Source of the DNA: Lentisphaerota bacterium
GTDB taxonomy: Bacteria; Verrucomicrobiota; Lentisphaeria; Victivallales; Victivallaceae
DNA: 64,000 nucleotides
Direction: 5' to 3'
Assembly: GCA_015061575.1 (NCBI GenBank)
Contig: SUWF01000013.1
Coordinates: 1 to 64,000 of the forward strand
Part shown: piece by piece, positions 46,299 to 55,684 of the stretch
Layout of the letters: each line of letters opens with the position of its first letter
How positions within the stretch are numbered: position 1 is the stretch's first letter
The notes under the pieces: generated by a model
Databases searched by the model: none
What the model was told of the DNA's origin: nothing
The model's input: the letters and a program-made list of their open reading frames with translations, nothing else
Position numbers and translations under genes: made by a program

Positions 46299-46926
46299 GA
46301 TACAACGCCTCCTCTACAGCCATACAAAGCGTATGATAAATAGGCAGATGCAGTTCCTGGATCTTGTAAGTTTCCCGCTCCGGAGCGGCGATCACCACAT
46401 CGGCATATTCGCAGCAGCAGCCGTTTTTGCTGCCGGTCAGCAGAATGGATTTGACTCCGGCCGCCCGGGCGGCGATCAACGCCAGCCGGATATTTTCGGC
46501 ATTGCCGCCGGTGGAGATACCAATAAAAACATCGCCCGGCCGGGCCAGCGCCCACAAGTGCTGGGCAAAGGCCGCCTGCGGATTGACATCGTTGCCAAAG
46601 GCGCTGACCAGCGCCTGCGCATTGCCCAGATTAACGGCGGCAATCCCCATTTGCAGCGAGGATGCCAGCTCAACAGCTCCGGGCTTATTTTGTTTGGCAA
46701 AGCGTTCAATCAGTTCAGCAGCAAGCGGGCGCTTCTTGATAAAGCCTTTCAGCAATTCTCCGGTTATATGGTCGGCATCAGCGGCACTGCCGCCATTACC
46801 GGCAGTCATGATCGTGTGCTGTTTGACTGCACAATCGATCAACAGCTCAGCGGCCTGATCAATGGCCGGAGCGATCGCTTGCAGCTGCGGATAACGCCCG
46901 ATAAGTTCTTCAACAAATCTGTTCAT
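46291..46926 (-). CDS. gmhA: SIS-domain phosphoheptose isomerase
   Basis: 211 aa from the ATG at 46926; ten more residues are possible upstream without support. The SIS fold is plain: TAGNGGSAADADHITGELLKGF and GDVFIGISTGGNAENIRLAL, with QELHLPIYHTLCMAVE at the end, as in GmhA/DiaA. GmhA converts sedoheptulose-7-P to D-glycero-D-manno-heptose-7-P for LPS core. hldD at 53759 acts later in the same pathway, which favours GmhA over the DiaA replication role. Confidence 0.92.
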   Translation of the reverse strand: MNRFVEELIGRYPQLQAIAPAIDQAAELLIDCAVKQHTIMTAGNGGSAADADHITGELLKGFIKKRPLAAELIERFAKQNKPGAVELASSLQMGIAAVNLGNAQALVSAFGNDVNPQAAFAQHLWALARPGDVFIGISTGGNAENIRLALIAARAAGVKSILLTGSKNGCCCEYADVVIAAPERETYKIQELHLPIYHTLCMAVEEALYHE

Positions 46927-47032
46927 AAAAATAAATCCTGCATTTGATATACACAAAAATACTGTTCACGGGTAATTTAACACCGAACCGGGCAGCTTGC
47001 AAGGTGCAAAAGTGGAAAATCACAGCTTTTCT

Positions 47033-47046
47033 TGCCATATATGGCA
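47033..47046. promoter_or_regulatory. Perfect palindrome upstream of argD
   Basis: TGCCATATATGGCA is a perfect 14-bp palindrome 28 bp upstream of the argD -35 box. It does not match the ArgR ARG-box consensus. A TTTTTGCTTTTTT tract follows, so a terminator-like role is also possible. Confidence 0.45.
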
Positions 47047-47073
47047 GAGTTTTTGCTTTTTTACTTGTAAAAT

Positions 47074-47102
47074 TTGCAAAAGCGTGTTAAATTAAGTATT
47101 TT
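47074..47102 (+). promoter_or_regulatory. Promoter of the argD-argF unit
   Basis: TTGCAA (47074-47079), 17-nt spacer, TATTTT (47097-47102); transcription would start near 47109, giving a leader of about 68 nt. It is the only good sigma70 match in the gap between gmhA and argD. Confidence 0.55.
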
Positions 47103-47176
47103 CAAGAGTAATTGTATCACTAAAATTATCAATATTTTTAAAAAAACAATTTTTCACATAGCAAGGAGATGGTTCT

Positions 47177-48382
47177 ATGAGTTACAACGGCAGTGAAAAA
47201 TCTTTTGAACTTTTCAAAAATTATGTGCTTCAGACCTACAGCCCGGCGCAGTATTTTGTGCGCGGCGAAGGCGCTTACCTTTATGACGATAAAGGCAAAC
47301 AATTTCTGGACTTTGCCTCCGGTATCAGCGTCTGCAACCTCGGCCACGCCCATCCGGCAGTGACCAAAGCCGTCGCTGAACAGGCGGCCACGCTGGTGCA
47401 TATATCCAACTTGTATCTGAACGATGTAACGCCCCGTCTGGCCGAAAAGCTTATTTCCAAGTGCTTTGACGGAGCCGTGTTCTTTGCCAACAGCGGTGCC
47501 GAAGCCAACGAAGGTTTGATCAAGCTGGCCCGCAAATTCGGCAACGCCACCGGCCGCAACGAAATCATTTCCATGGACAACAGCTTCCACGGCCGCACCC
47601 TGGCCACGCTGGCGGCCACCGGCCGGGCCAAGTACCGCAAGGGTTTTGAACCGGATATGCCCGGTTTCCGGCAGGTTCCGTACAACGATATCGAAGCTCT
47701 CAAAGGTGCCATAACCGATAAAACCTGCGCCATTTTGCTGGAACCGGTACAGGGCGAAGGCGGTATTCTGCCGGCCGACCCGGGGTATCTCAAGCAGGTG
47801 CGGGCACTTTGCGACGAAAAGAATCTGCTGCTTTTGTTCGACGAAGTGCAGTGCGGCATGGGCCGTATCGGCACGCTTTACGCCTGGCAGAGCTTCGGCG
47901 TGCAGCCGGATGCCTTCTCCATGGCCAAAGCATTGGCCAACGGTCTGCCCATGGGGGCGATCGTAGTCAGCAGAAAATATGCCGATGTGCTTAAAGTCGG
48001 CGAACACGCCAGCACCTTCGGCGGTACGCCGCTGGTCAGCGCGGCCGCTTTGGCCGTGCAGGAAGTTTTTGAAAAAGAAAATATTCTGGAAAATTGCCGC
48101 ACGCAGGGCGAATATCTGATGCGCGAACTCGGCAAGCTGGCCGGCAAATACAGCTTTGTCAAGGCAGTCCGGGGCCGTGGTTTGATGATCGGCGTGGTGC
48201 TTGACCGCCCGGCCGGCCCGCTTTCGGCGGCGATTCTCAAGCATGATTTGATCACGCTGACCGCCGGCGAAACGGTTTTGCGGCTGCTGCCGCCGCTGAA
48301 CATCACCCGCAAAGAAGCCGATCTGGCACTGGAACGCATCGCTGCCGGGATGGCGGACTTTGCGGCCTCTTTGCAGGAATAA
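47177..48382 (+). CDS. argD: Acetylornithine aminotransferase
   Basis: 401 aa class III PLP aminotransferase. FFANSGAEANEGLIKLARKF, MDNSFHGRTLATLAATG, LLLFDEVQCGMGRIGTLYA and the Schiff-base Lys in FSMAKALANGLPMGAIV are visible, with STFGGTPLVSAAA after it. It transfers the amino group of glutamate in ornithine synthesis. AAGGAG lies upstream of the ATG. The adjacent argF makes acetylornithine the likely substrate rather than GABA or ornithine. Confidence 0.95.
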   Translation: MSYNGSEKSFELFKNYVLQTYSPAQYFVRGEGAYLYDDKGKQFLDFASGISVCNLGHAHPAVTKAVAEQAATLVHISNLYLNDVTPRLAEKLISKCFDGAVFFANSGAEANEGLIKLARKFGNATGRNEIISMDNSFHGRTLATLAATGRAKYRKGFEPDMPGFRQVPYNDIEALKGAITDKTCAILLEPVQGEGGILPADPGYLKQVRALCDEKNLLLLFDEVQCGMGRIGTLYAWQSFGVQPDAFSMAKALANGLPMGAIVVSRKYADVLKVGEHASTFGGTPLVSAAALAVQEVFEKENILENCRTQGEYLMRELGKLAGKYSFVKAVRGRGLMIGVVLDRPAGPLSAAILKHDLITLTAGETVLRLLPPLNITRKEADLALERIAAGMADFAASLQE

Positions 48383-48416
48383 AACAAATTATCAACCCTA
48401 ACGAGGTCTTTATAAT

Positions 48417-49325
48417 ATGTACAAGGATTTGTTGACACTGCGGGATGTATCCTGCGGGGAATTGGAAGAGATTTTTGAATTGAGTACCCGGCTCAAGAAA
48501 GAGCGGGGCACTTTTGAAGGCAATGTGCTTAAAGGCAAAAGCATCGGGATGATCTTCGCCAAGAGTTCCACCCGTACCCGGGTATCCTTTGAAGTGGGCA
48601 TCCACGAGCTGGGCGGCCATCCGATGTATCTGGATCAGGGCCGGATGCAGATCGGCCGGGGCGAAACCGTAGCCGATACGGCGCACGTTCTCAGCCGCTA
48701 CATCCACGGTCTGGTGATCCGCACCTATTCGCAGGCGGACGTCGAAGAGTTGGCCAAAGAAGCCAACTTCCCGGTGATCAACGCTTTGACCGATGAATAC
48801 CACCCCTGCCAGATCCTGGCGGATTTGTTCACGATCAAAGAACACAGCGGCACGACCAAAGTCAAGACCGTCTTCATCGGTGACGGCGCCAGCAATATTG
48901 CCAACAGTTTGATGCTGGGCGCCAAGCTTTCCGGCATGGAACTGGTGGTGGCCAGTCCCCGGGAGTATATGCCCGATGCCAAAATTCTGGCCGAATGTGC
49001 GCCCTTTGCCAAGTGGTGCGAAGACCCCATCGAAGCAGTAAAAGGTGCCGATTATGTCTACACCGACGTCTGGGTGAGCATGGGTTTTGAAGAAGAACGG
49101 GCCAAACGCATGGCCACGCTGGCACCCTATCAAGTCAACGCAGCGTTGATGAGTCATGCCGGCAAAAATGTCAAGTTTCTGCACTGTCTGCCAGCGCACC
49201 GGGGCGAAGAAGTAGCCGCCGATGTGATGGATTCAAATATGTCCATTGTCTTTGACGAAGCCGAAAACCGTCTGCATGTGCAGAAGGCAGTCATGAGCAT
49301 GATTTACCGGAATCTTGATAAATAA
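48417..49325 (+). CDS. argF: Ornithine carbamoyltransferase
   Basis: 302 aa. Carbamoyl-phosphate loop AKSSTRTRVSFEVG, HPCQILADL, the ornithine loop DVWVSMGFEEE and the catalytic FLHCLPAHRGEEV are all present. It makes citrulline from ornithine and carbamoyl phosphate. It is 34 nt after argD and forms one unit with it. Confidence 0.97.
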   Translation: MYKDLLTLRDVSCGELEEIFELSTRLKKERGTFEGNVLKGKSIGMIFAKSSTRTRVSFEVGIHELGGHPMYLDQGRMQIGRGETVADTAHVLSRYIHGLVIRTYSQADVEELAKEANFPVINALTDEYHPCQILADLFTIKEHSGTTKVKTVFIGDGASNIANSLMLGAKLSGMELVVASPREYMPDAKILAECAPFAKWCEDPIEAVKGADYVYTDVWVSMGFEEERAKRMATLAPYQVNAALMSHAGKNVKFLHCLPAHRGEEVAADVMDSNMSIVFDEAENRLHVQKAVMSMIYRNLDK

Positions 49326-49337
49326 GCTGTTCAGGAT

Positions 49338-49366
49338 TTGACTTTTACAAAATAAGCGAGTATTAT
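49338..49366 (+). promoter_or_regulatory. Promoter of the MDR dehydrogenase gene
   Basis: TTGACT (49338-49343), 17-nt spacer, TATTAT (49361-49366). A small hairpin, CAACG-TTT-CGTTG, follows just downstream, near the expected start of transcription. Confidence 0.65.
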
Positions 49367-49414
49367 ATAACGGATCAACGTTTCGTTGTGGATCAGGAAA
49401 AAAGAGGTTGAATT

Positions 49415-51073
49415 ATGAGTGTTATACCCGAAAAGATGTTGGCGTGGCCGCTGTTCGGCACCGGTTTTGAAGCTTTTGGCAAAGATGACAAACCCTGCAC
49501 AGTCGATGTGCCGGAAATCAAAGATGATGAACTGCTGGTGCGTATTGATGCCATCGGGTTGTGCTTTTCTGACGTTAAATTGATCCGGGCCGGTGAAAGT
49601 CATCCGCGGGTCATTTCGGAAGATCTCTCCAAAGATCCGGTCATCCCCGGCCATGAAGCAGTCATGAGCGTGGTCAAGGTCGGTGCCAAGCTGGCCAAGC
49701 AGTACGAAGTCGGTCAGCGTTTCATCATTCAGGCCGATATTTACGTCAACGGCAAGGGTTTTGCCTACGGTTACGCCATCGACGGCGGTATGGCGCAGTA
49801 CAGCGTGCTGGATCAGCGGGTACTCAACGGCGACGAAGGCTGTTATCTGCTGCCGGTGGCCGAACACATGCCCAGCGCCGTGGCCGCTCTGCTGGAACCC
49901 TGGACCTGCGTGCAGGCCGCTTATATGATCGAAAACCGCACCACCCCCAAAGCCAACGGCAAATTGCTGGTGGTCGGCAAAGCGGGCAACACCTACACAG
50001 CCGGTAAGTTGTTTGCCGAAAACAAACCCGCCAGCCTGACCGTTTGCGGTCTGGATGATGCCGCTGTCAAGGCGTTGGAAGCTGAATTGGGTCTGAAAGC
50101 CGCTGTGGTCGATGCGTTACCGGAAGATGAAAAATTTGACGATATTTTTGTGGCCGACCGTTGCGCCGAAACCACGGCCAAAGCGGCCAAGCTCGGTGCT
50201 TTCGGTGCCGTAGTCAGCTTCGGCGGCGAACTGCCGGCCGAAAAGCTCTCCTTCGACGTGGGCAGCATCCACTATCAGGGCTGGTTCTATCAGGGCACGA
50301 CCTCCCGTGATCTGAGCAGCGCCTACGGCCGCAACGTGCGCAGCACGCTCAAAGCCGGCGGCAGCTGCTGGCTGCCCGGCGGCGCCGGTGCCATGGGGCA
50401 GATGCACACCCAGATGGCGGTGGAAAATCCCAACGGCCCCAAGCGGATCCTGGTTTCCGATATGGACCAGACCCGTATCGACAACGTCAAACGCCTGCTG
50501 GCCGATAAGATCGCCGAACGCGGCATTGAATTTGTGGCCGTCAACCCCACGACCATGACGCCGGAAGAATTTGAAAAGGTACTCAACGACTTTGCTCCGG
50601 AAGGTTTTGACGATATCGTCATGCTCGTACCGGTGGTGCCGGTGCTGATGCAGTCGGCAGCTCATCTGGGCAAAGATGGTTTGATGAATATTTTTGCCGG
50701 TATCCCGGCGGGCAAAGAAGGCGAACTGGATCTGGCAGCGATCGCCCACAACGGCGGCCGCTACATCGGTTCTTCGGGCAGCAAGACCGCCCATCTGCGC
50801 CACACGCTGGAACTGGCTACTACCGGCAAACTCAAGCCGGTGACTGCGCTGGCGGCCATCGGCGGTATGCAGGATCTCAAAAAAGGTCTGGACGCTGTGG
50901 CCAATGCCAAGTTCCCGGGCAAAACGGTGATCTTCCCGAATTGCGAAGATATGCCGCTGACCCCCATCAGCCAGCTGAGCAGCATCCTTGAAAATGCGTC
51001 CGAAACGCTGGATGAACAAGGTTTCTATACCACGGCAACGGAAAAAGCTCTGTTGGAAAAATTTGAAAAGTAA
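49415..51073 (+). CDS. Oversized zinc-type MDR dehydrogenase
   Basis: 552 aa, against ~340-410 for most MDR enzymes. Residues 1-165 are the GroES-like catalytic domain with the zinc Cys in AIGLCFSDVK (C50) and PGHEA (79-82). A first Rossmann-like segment (KLLVVGKAGNTYTAGKLF, ~183-200) is followed by a second with the glycine motif GGAGAMGQM (322-330) and the acidic strand end LVSDMDQTR, which should bind the dinucleotide. The usual four-Cys structural zinc lobe is missing. Closest in feel to sorbose-1-P or sugar-alcohol dehydrogenases. The substrate is unknown. Confidence 0.82.
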   Translation: MSVIPEKMLAWPLFGTGFEAFGKDDKPCTVDVPEIKDDELLVRIDAIGLCFSDVKLIRAGESHPRVISEDLSKDPVIPGHEAVMSVVKVGAKLAKQYEVGQRFIIQADIYVNGKGFAYGYAIDGGMAQYSVLDQRVLNGDEGCYLLPVAEHMPSAVAALLEPWTCVQAAYMIENRTTPKANGKLLVVGKAGNTYTAGKLFAENKPASLTVCGLDDAAVKALEAELGLKAAVVDALPEDEKFDDIFVADRCAETTAKAAKLGAFGAVVSFGGELPAEKLSFDVGSIHYQGWFYQGTTSRDLSSAYGRNVRSTLKAGGSCWLPGGAGAMGQMHTQMAVENPNGPKRILVSDMDQTRIDNVKRLLADKIAERGIEFVAVNPTTMTPEEFEKVLNDFAPEGFDDIVMLVPVVPVLMQSAAHLGKDGLMNIFAGIPAGKEGELDLAAIAHNGGRYIGSSGSKTAHLRHTLELATTGKLKPVTALAAIGGMQDLKKGLDAVANAKFPGKTVIFPNCEDMPLTPISQLSSILENASETLDEQGFYTTATEKALLEKFEK

Positions 51074-51079
51074 TAATTT

Positions 51080-53746
51080 ATGTCAATAAGTCATTCCATC
51101 AAAAAGTTTTCAGTTCTGCTGCTGGCGGCGGCTCCGCTGCTGCTGTCAGCCGCCGAGAGCGATACTGCCATGTTTGCCAAGCACTTCGATCCGGGAATCG
51201 AATTGCCCAAACACAACGGCAAACAGCTGCACCATGCCCGGGCCGACAAATGGCGCCTGAGCGGACGGACGCTTTTTGTGGAAGGCAATGTGTACATACC
51301 CTACGGCAATCTGACCGTGCGGGCCGATTCGGCGATGATCGACCTGGAAAGCCGGGATATTGAAGCCAAAGGCAACATAACGTTCAGTGCGCTCAAACGC
51401 ACGCCGCTGACAGTGACGCTGGATGAACTCAATGCGCTGCTGACCACGCCGGATGTTGCCGTGGAAATAACCGGTCAGGAGGTCGATCCGCTGGGAAACA
51501 AAAAGGTCAGGATCGATCTGATAAACTTCGGCAGTACGCTTTCCGCCAACCGCATGAGCGGCAATCTGGCGACCGGAAATCTGACTTTCAGCGATATAAT
51601 CATGCAGGTCAAAACTTTTACCTGCCGGGCCAAACGGGGCATCCGGCAGCCGGGCGGCGAGATCCGTTTGGAAGATCTGGAAGTATCCAGCTGCGAATAT
51701 CTGCGGGAAGATCAGGGACACTACAGTTTGGGCATGAGCAGTGCCAACATATATCCGCACGAAAGCAACGGCTTCGGTTTCAGCAATTTGGAACGTGACT
51801 ACACCGAATACAGTCTGTGGGGATACAATGCTACTTTGCGGGCTTACGGTGTGCCGTTTTTGTGGCTGCCGATGGTCTACACGCCCAAGGACGAAAGTCC
51901 GGGTTTGTTCCAGATGCAGCTGGGCAAAAGCGGCGACTGGGGATACTATGCGCTCTTTTCCAAGAAGTTTGATTTGATCGATTATCCGGCGGTATCGCTC
52001 GTGCTGGATCTGGATTGGTACAGTCTGCGGGGCATCGGTTACGGTGCGCACAGCTCCATCCAGACCGAAAATTCCCGCACCGAACTGGTCGCTTATGCCA
52101 TCGATGATCATCGTCCCTACGAAAGCAGCAGCGATAAACCCGGCCGTGCGGACAGCGACGCCCGGTTGAATATTCCGCATGACCGCTTTGATTTCCGCAT
52201 TACGCACATGACGCATCTGACGCCGCGCCTGGACTTCCGTGGCCAGGTGGAGTGGATGAGTGATGCTTACATGCTCGATGATTATTTCTCTGACCGGGCC
52301 AGTACCATGACCGAACCGCCGAGTTATGCGGCGTTGGAATATCAGGGCGACCGCTATTCCACAGCGCTGTACACCCGTTTTCAGGTGAACGACTTCTTCA
52401 CCACGGTGGAAAAACTGCCGGAATTCCGTCTGGATATGCCCCGGCAGGAGATATTGCCCAATACCAATTTGTATTATCAGGGCTCGCACAGCGCAGCTTA
52501 CATGCGCATGAACTGGATCGAATTTGACCGCAAGCTCAAAAATCCGCTCAGCAAGCTGGCGGATTACGATACCGGCCGCTTTGATACGGTCAATTTCCTC
52601 TACTATCCGCTGCGGACAAGCTTCATCAACATCGTGCCCCGGGCCGGTTTGCGGCTGACGGGCTACAGCAATACTTCACGCACCAAGCTGGATGAACAGG
52701 ATGTGTTTGCACTGCAGGTAGCCGCCGATCGGGGCGATGACTATGGTGTGGAAGTCAAAAATTACGATGACCGCGGCGGCGCCAAACTGCGGGTGATCGC
52801 CGAGTTTGGCGTGGAAGCCAACACCAAGATCTACCGTACCTGGCAGGATGTGCGCAGCGAATTTCTGGGTTTGGACGGGTTGCGGCATATTTGCGAACCT
52901 TATATCAACTACACGTTTATAACCGATCCGACGGTCGATCGCGAAAAACTGCTCTGCTTTGACGATATTGACCGGATCAAAGAGTTGAACTTCATCCGCT
53001 TTGGCTTGCGCAACCGTTTACAGACCCGGCGGGGCACGTTCCAGAATTCCCAGATGTATGAGTGGTTTTCGATGGAAAACTACTGGGATCTGTACTTTAA
53101 CGACGATGACGATTTCAACCACATCGGCGACTTCTGCACCAAGTTGACCTTCAACCCGACCGAACAGCTGTCGCTGAGCGGATTTGTTTCTATCGACGCC
53201 GGGCAGAATCAGGCCCACAACCTTACCAGCACCCGGGGCACCCGGGATGCCGGACGGCCCGGGCTGGATGGAACGTTTTTCAACCGGCTCTATGTGCAGT
53301 TGCTGTACAGACCGATCGAAGATATTACCTTCAACATATCCTACGACTACAAAGACGGTTACATCGGTCGTGCCGCCTACAGCATGGGCAGCACGCTTAC
53401 TGAAATCGACTCCGGCAGTGCCTTTGACCAGTATTATGTGACTGATCGTACCCAGACGTTGAGTTTCGGCGTATCGGCCCCGCTGACGCCTGACCGCCGC
53501 ACATTTGGCGCTTACAGCATTGCGTATGACTTTGAAGAAGGAGCATTCACCAAGCACAGTTTTGCGCTGTCAAGGCTTTTCCACTGCATCAAGGTCAGCG
53601 CCATGGTAGAAATCGAGCGTGAACGCAATGACGAAAACGAAGCGGAAGTGGAAACATCGTTTGCCATTTACGCCACGCTGGTGGGGTTGGAAAACCCGGT
53701 GGATTCCGTGCGCCGCAGTGCGGTATCCAAAATTACAGGACAATAA
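51080..53746 (+). CDS. lptD: LptD-like LPS-assembly outer membrane protein
   Basis: 888 aa. Signal peptide (SIKKFSVLLLAAAPLLLSA) then an OstA/LptA-like jellyroll at ~50-210 (LFVEGNVYIPYGNLTVRADSAMIDLESRDIEAKGNI), and a long beta-barrel region with alternating aromatic residues (YGVPFLWLPMVYTPKDESPGLF is the LptD-typical PFLYLP-type entry). Paired cysteines, as in E. coli LptD disulphides, are few. It would insert LPS into the outer leaflet. It starts 6 nt after the MDR gene, and hldD follows. Confidence 0.9.
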   Translation: MSISHSIKKFSVLLLAAAPLLLSAAESDTAMFAKHFDPGIELPKHNGKQLHHARADKWRLSGRTLFVEGNVYIPYGNLTVRADSAMIDLESRDIEAKGNITFSALKRTPLTVTLDELNALLTTPDVAVEITGQEVDPLGNKKVRIDLINFGSTLSANRMSGNLATGNLTFSDIIMQVKTFTCRAKRGIRQPGGEIRLEDLEVSSCEYLREDQGHYSLGMSSANIYPHESNGFGFSNLERDYTEYSLWGYNATLRAYGVPFLWLPMVYTPKDESPGLFQMQLGKSGDWGYYALFSKKFDLIDYPAVSLVLDLDWYSLRGIGYGAHSSIQTENSRTELVAYAIDDHRPYESSSDKPGRADSDARLNIPHDRFDFRITHMTHLTPRLDFRGQVEWMSDAYMLDDYFSDRASTMTEPPSYAALEYQGDRYSTALYTRFQVNDFFTTVEKLPEFRLDMPRQEILPNTNLYYQGSHSAAYMRMNWIEFDRKLKNPLSKLADYDTGRFDTVNFLYYPLRTSFINIVPRAGLRLTGYSNTSRTKLDEQDVFALQVAADRGDDYGVEVKNYDDRGGAKLRVIAEFGVEANTKIYRTWQDVRSEFLGLDGLRHICEPYINYTFITDPTVDREKLLCFDDIDRIKELNFIRFGLRNRLQTRRGTFQNSQMYEWFSMENYWDLYFNDDDDFNHIGDFCTKLTFNPTEQLSLSGFVSIDAGQNQAHNLTSTRGTRDAGRPGLDGTFFNRLYVQLLYRPIEDITFNISYDYKDGYIGRAAYSMGSTLTEIDSGSAFDQYYVTDRTQTLSFGVSAPLTPDRRTFGAYSIAYDFEEGAFTKHSFALSRLFHCIKVSAMVEIERERNDENEAEVETSFAIYATLVGLENPVDSVRRSAVSKITGQ

Positions 53747-53758
53747 GGAGTTAAAAAG

Positions 53759-54742
53759 ATGTGGATCGTTACAGGCGGTGCCGGTTTGATCGGCAGTGCA
53801 GTGGTATGGTATTGGAATAAACAGAATATCAGCGATATATTGATCGTTGACCATTTGGGCGAGTCCGATAAATGGAAAAATCTGCGGGCGCTGCGTTACA
53901 GCAATTATATGGAAAAAGAAGATTTCCAAACTGCCTTGCGATCCGGTAAATTTGATCAGACTCCGATCGAAGGGATCATGCACCTGGGGGCGTGTTCTTC
54001 GACCACCGAACGTGACGCAACCTATCTGGTACACAATAACTTTGAATACACCTGCATGTTGGCGGAATTTGCCATCAAACGCAATATCCGCATGGTTTAC
54101 GCCTCCAGCTGCGCTACTTACGGCGATGGCGCACTGGGCTACAAAGATGACGAAAGCTGCATTGAACAGCTGCGTCCGCTGAATATGTACGGCTACAGCA
54201 AACAGATGTTTGATCTTTATGCCAAACAGCGGGGCTGGCTGAATAAACTTGTGGGGTGCAAATTTTCCAATGTTTACGGTCCCAATGAATTTCACAAAGC
54301 CGGGATGCGCAGTGTGGTGCTGCGGGCCTACGAGCAGATTTCCTCAAGCGGCACGATGGAACTTTTCCGCAGTTACAAAAAAGAGTACGCCGACGGCGAA
54401 CAGATGCGGGACTTTTTGTATGTCAAAGACGCAGTAAAAATGCTGTGGCATCTGGCGTGTGTGAACACTCAGGCAGCCGGCCTTTTCAACATCGGCAGCG
54501 GCCGTGCCGAAACGTGGAACGCACTGGTGGATGCAGCGTTTGCCGCTTTGAACAAGCCCCGCAACGTGAAGTTCATCGATATGCCCGAACATCTGCGTGA
54601 CCGCTATCAATACTACACCTGCGCCGAGATGGAAAAACTCCACGCCGCCGGATACACCGAACCGGCCATGTCGTTAAAAGAAGCCATCTACGACTATCTG
54701 GTGAATTACTGCGCTCAGGATAAATATCTGGGCGACGAGTAA
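53759..54742 (+). CDS. hldD: ADP-L-glycero-D-manno-heptose 6-epimerase
   Basis: 327 aa extended-SDR. NAD loop VTGGAGLIGSAV at the N-terminus, DHLGESDKWKNLR (family-specific), MHLGACSSTTERDATYL, the catalytic YxxxK in NMYGYSKQMFDL and SNVYGPNEFHKAGMRSVV. It finishes ADP-heptose for LPS inner core. It lies 12 nt after lptD with AAGGAG upstream. With gmhA 7 kb away two steps of the heptose pathway are present. Confidence 0.96.
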   Translation: MWIVTGGAGLIGSAVVWYWNKQNISDILIVDHLGESDKWKNLRALRYSNYMEKEDFQTALRSGKFDQTPIEGIMHLGACSSTTERDATYLVHNNFEYTCMLAEFAIKRNIRMVYASSCATYGDGALGYKDDESCIEQLRPLNMYGYSKQMFDLYAKQRGWLNKLVGCKFSNVYGPNEFHKAGMRSVVLRAYEQISSSGTMELFRSYKKEYADGEQMRDFLYVKDAVKMLWHLACVNTQAAGLFNIGSGRAETWNALVDAAFAALNKPRNVKFIDMPEHLRDRYQYYTCAEMEKLHAAGYTEPAMSLKEAIYDYLVNYCAQDKYLGDE

Positions 54743-54816
54743 TACCGCCTCCGGCTCAGCAGCGGGAGTGCGGCAAAAGACAAAGTTTCTGCCACAGCTC
54801 CCGGGTATAGCTTTTT

Positions 54817-54855
54817 ATGATCGCCAGCAATGTTATGAGCGATCATTATTTTTTT
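54817..54855. terminator. Terminator after hldD, shared with the opposing RNA-repair unit
   Basis: ATGATCGC (54817-54824) and GCGATCAT (54839-54846) form an 8-bp stem, followed on the plus strand by TATTTTTTT. The convergent PUA/EVE-like gene ends inside its loop. Confidence 0.75.
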
Positions 54856-55383
54856 GTATTTGCCTGAAAATTTCTCTATCAGCATATATCTGGTCGTTAT
54901 CCATACTGCGTTCCTTTATCAGTTCCAGCCGCTCGGCAAAAACTGCCGCATTATCGCTCAGATATTTGCTGAAAAGCCGATTCAGCATCGTTGCTTGTTG
55001 ATTGCTGAGCACTACGCCGGAATGTCCGCCGTTCCAATCAAAGCCGGGGATGTTTTCTTCCAGCACGCAGCGTTCAAGGATCGGCAGAGTTTCGGGATTG
55101 ACCATAAACGAACACTCGTAGTCAGCATAATAGACTTTGCGTCCCCGTCCGCTCCAATCCTCCCCGACCGCCGGATCGCCGGTGATTCTGCCCGCCGCCA
55201 CGATTCCGAAGTACCGATGCCGACTTTAAGCATAAAAAACTGATCTCCGGCTTTCACCCGGTCATAGTCATAAATGCTCCAATCGGATTCCGGTTCACTC
55301 CACGAAATATTGTTCAGAAAACGGCACATACTGTAAGAAGAAATGGCCGGATTCCATTTAAGAATAACACAATTTTTTTTCAT
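54833..55383 (-). pseudogene. PUA/EVE-like domain protein, broken by a frameshift
   Basis: Two overlapping minus-strand frames read as one protein. The first (from the ATG at 55383) gives MKKNCVILKWNPAISSYSM through KAGDQFFMLKVGIGT; near 55210-55213 the sense switches to the second frame, FGIVAAGRITGDPAVGEDW through GRKVYYADYECSFMVNPETLPIL and ends at 54833. Restoring one base gives an uninterrupted ~183-aa protein, so a 1-nt deletion (or a sequencing error) is likely. The fold pattern (GDQFFMLKVG-GIVAAGRI) recalls PUA/EVE-type domains that read RNA or modified bases. It lies 16 nt after the HNH gene, at the end of the rtcB unit. Confidence 0.65.
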
Positions 55384-55399
55384 AACAATCTGCTCCAGG

Positions 55400-55681
55400 T
55401 CAAATTTTTCTTATTTTTGATGATTTTTTGGTTGAATTGGTGTTAAAACCCGGGTGTTTTTTCCGCCAATGCAAATAACTTTGACACTGTTCGTGCTGTA
55501 ATATTTTTTCCAGCGTATTCAAATGTAATTTCAGATAACTTTCTGAAAATACCGCATGCAGGAAAGTGTGACAACTGCCGCACAAATCAACGGTTTTTCC
55601 CACCTTGAACTTATCCTTGCAGCGCGGTATCAAATGATGTCTGGTCAGTTGGGAATCAATATTGCACATCTGACAAATCAT
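55400..55681 (-). CDS. Small HNH-type nuclease
   Basis: 93 aa. The HNH pattern is CQMC (3-6), RHHLIPRCK (14-22), LCGSCHTFLH (33-42), so one zinc site from two CxxC pairs and the His-His metal site. The C-terminal ~50 residues are basic and ends STKKSSKIRKI. Such HNH proteins cut DNA in restriction or phage systems. Here it starts 4 nt after rtcB and precedes the PUA/EVE-like gene, so it appears to be part of the RNA-repair operon. Confidence 0.85.
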   Translation of the reverse strand: MICQMCNIDSQLTRHHLIPRCKDKFKVGKTVDLCGSCHTFLHAVFSESYLKLHLNTLEKILQHEQCQSYLHWRKKHPGFNTNSTKKSSKIRKI

Positions 55682-55684
55682 CGT

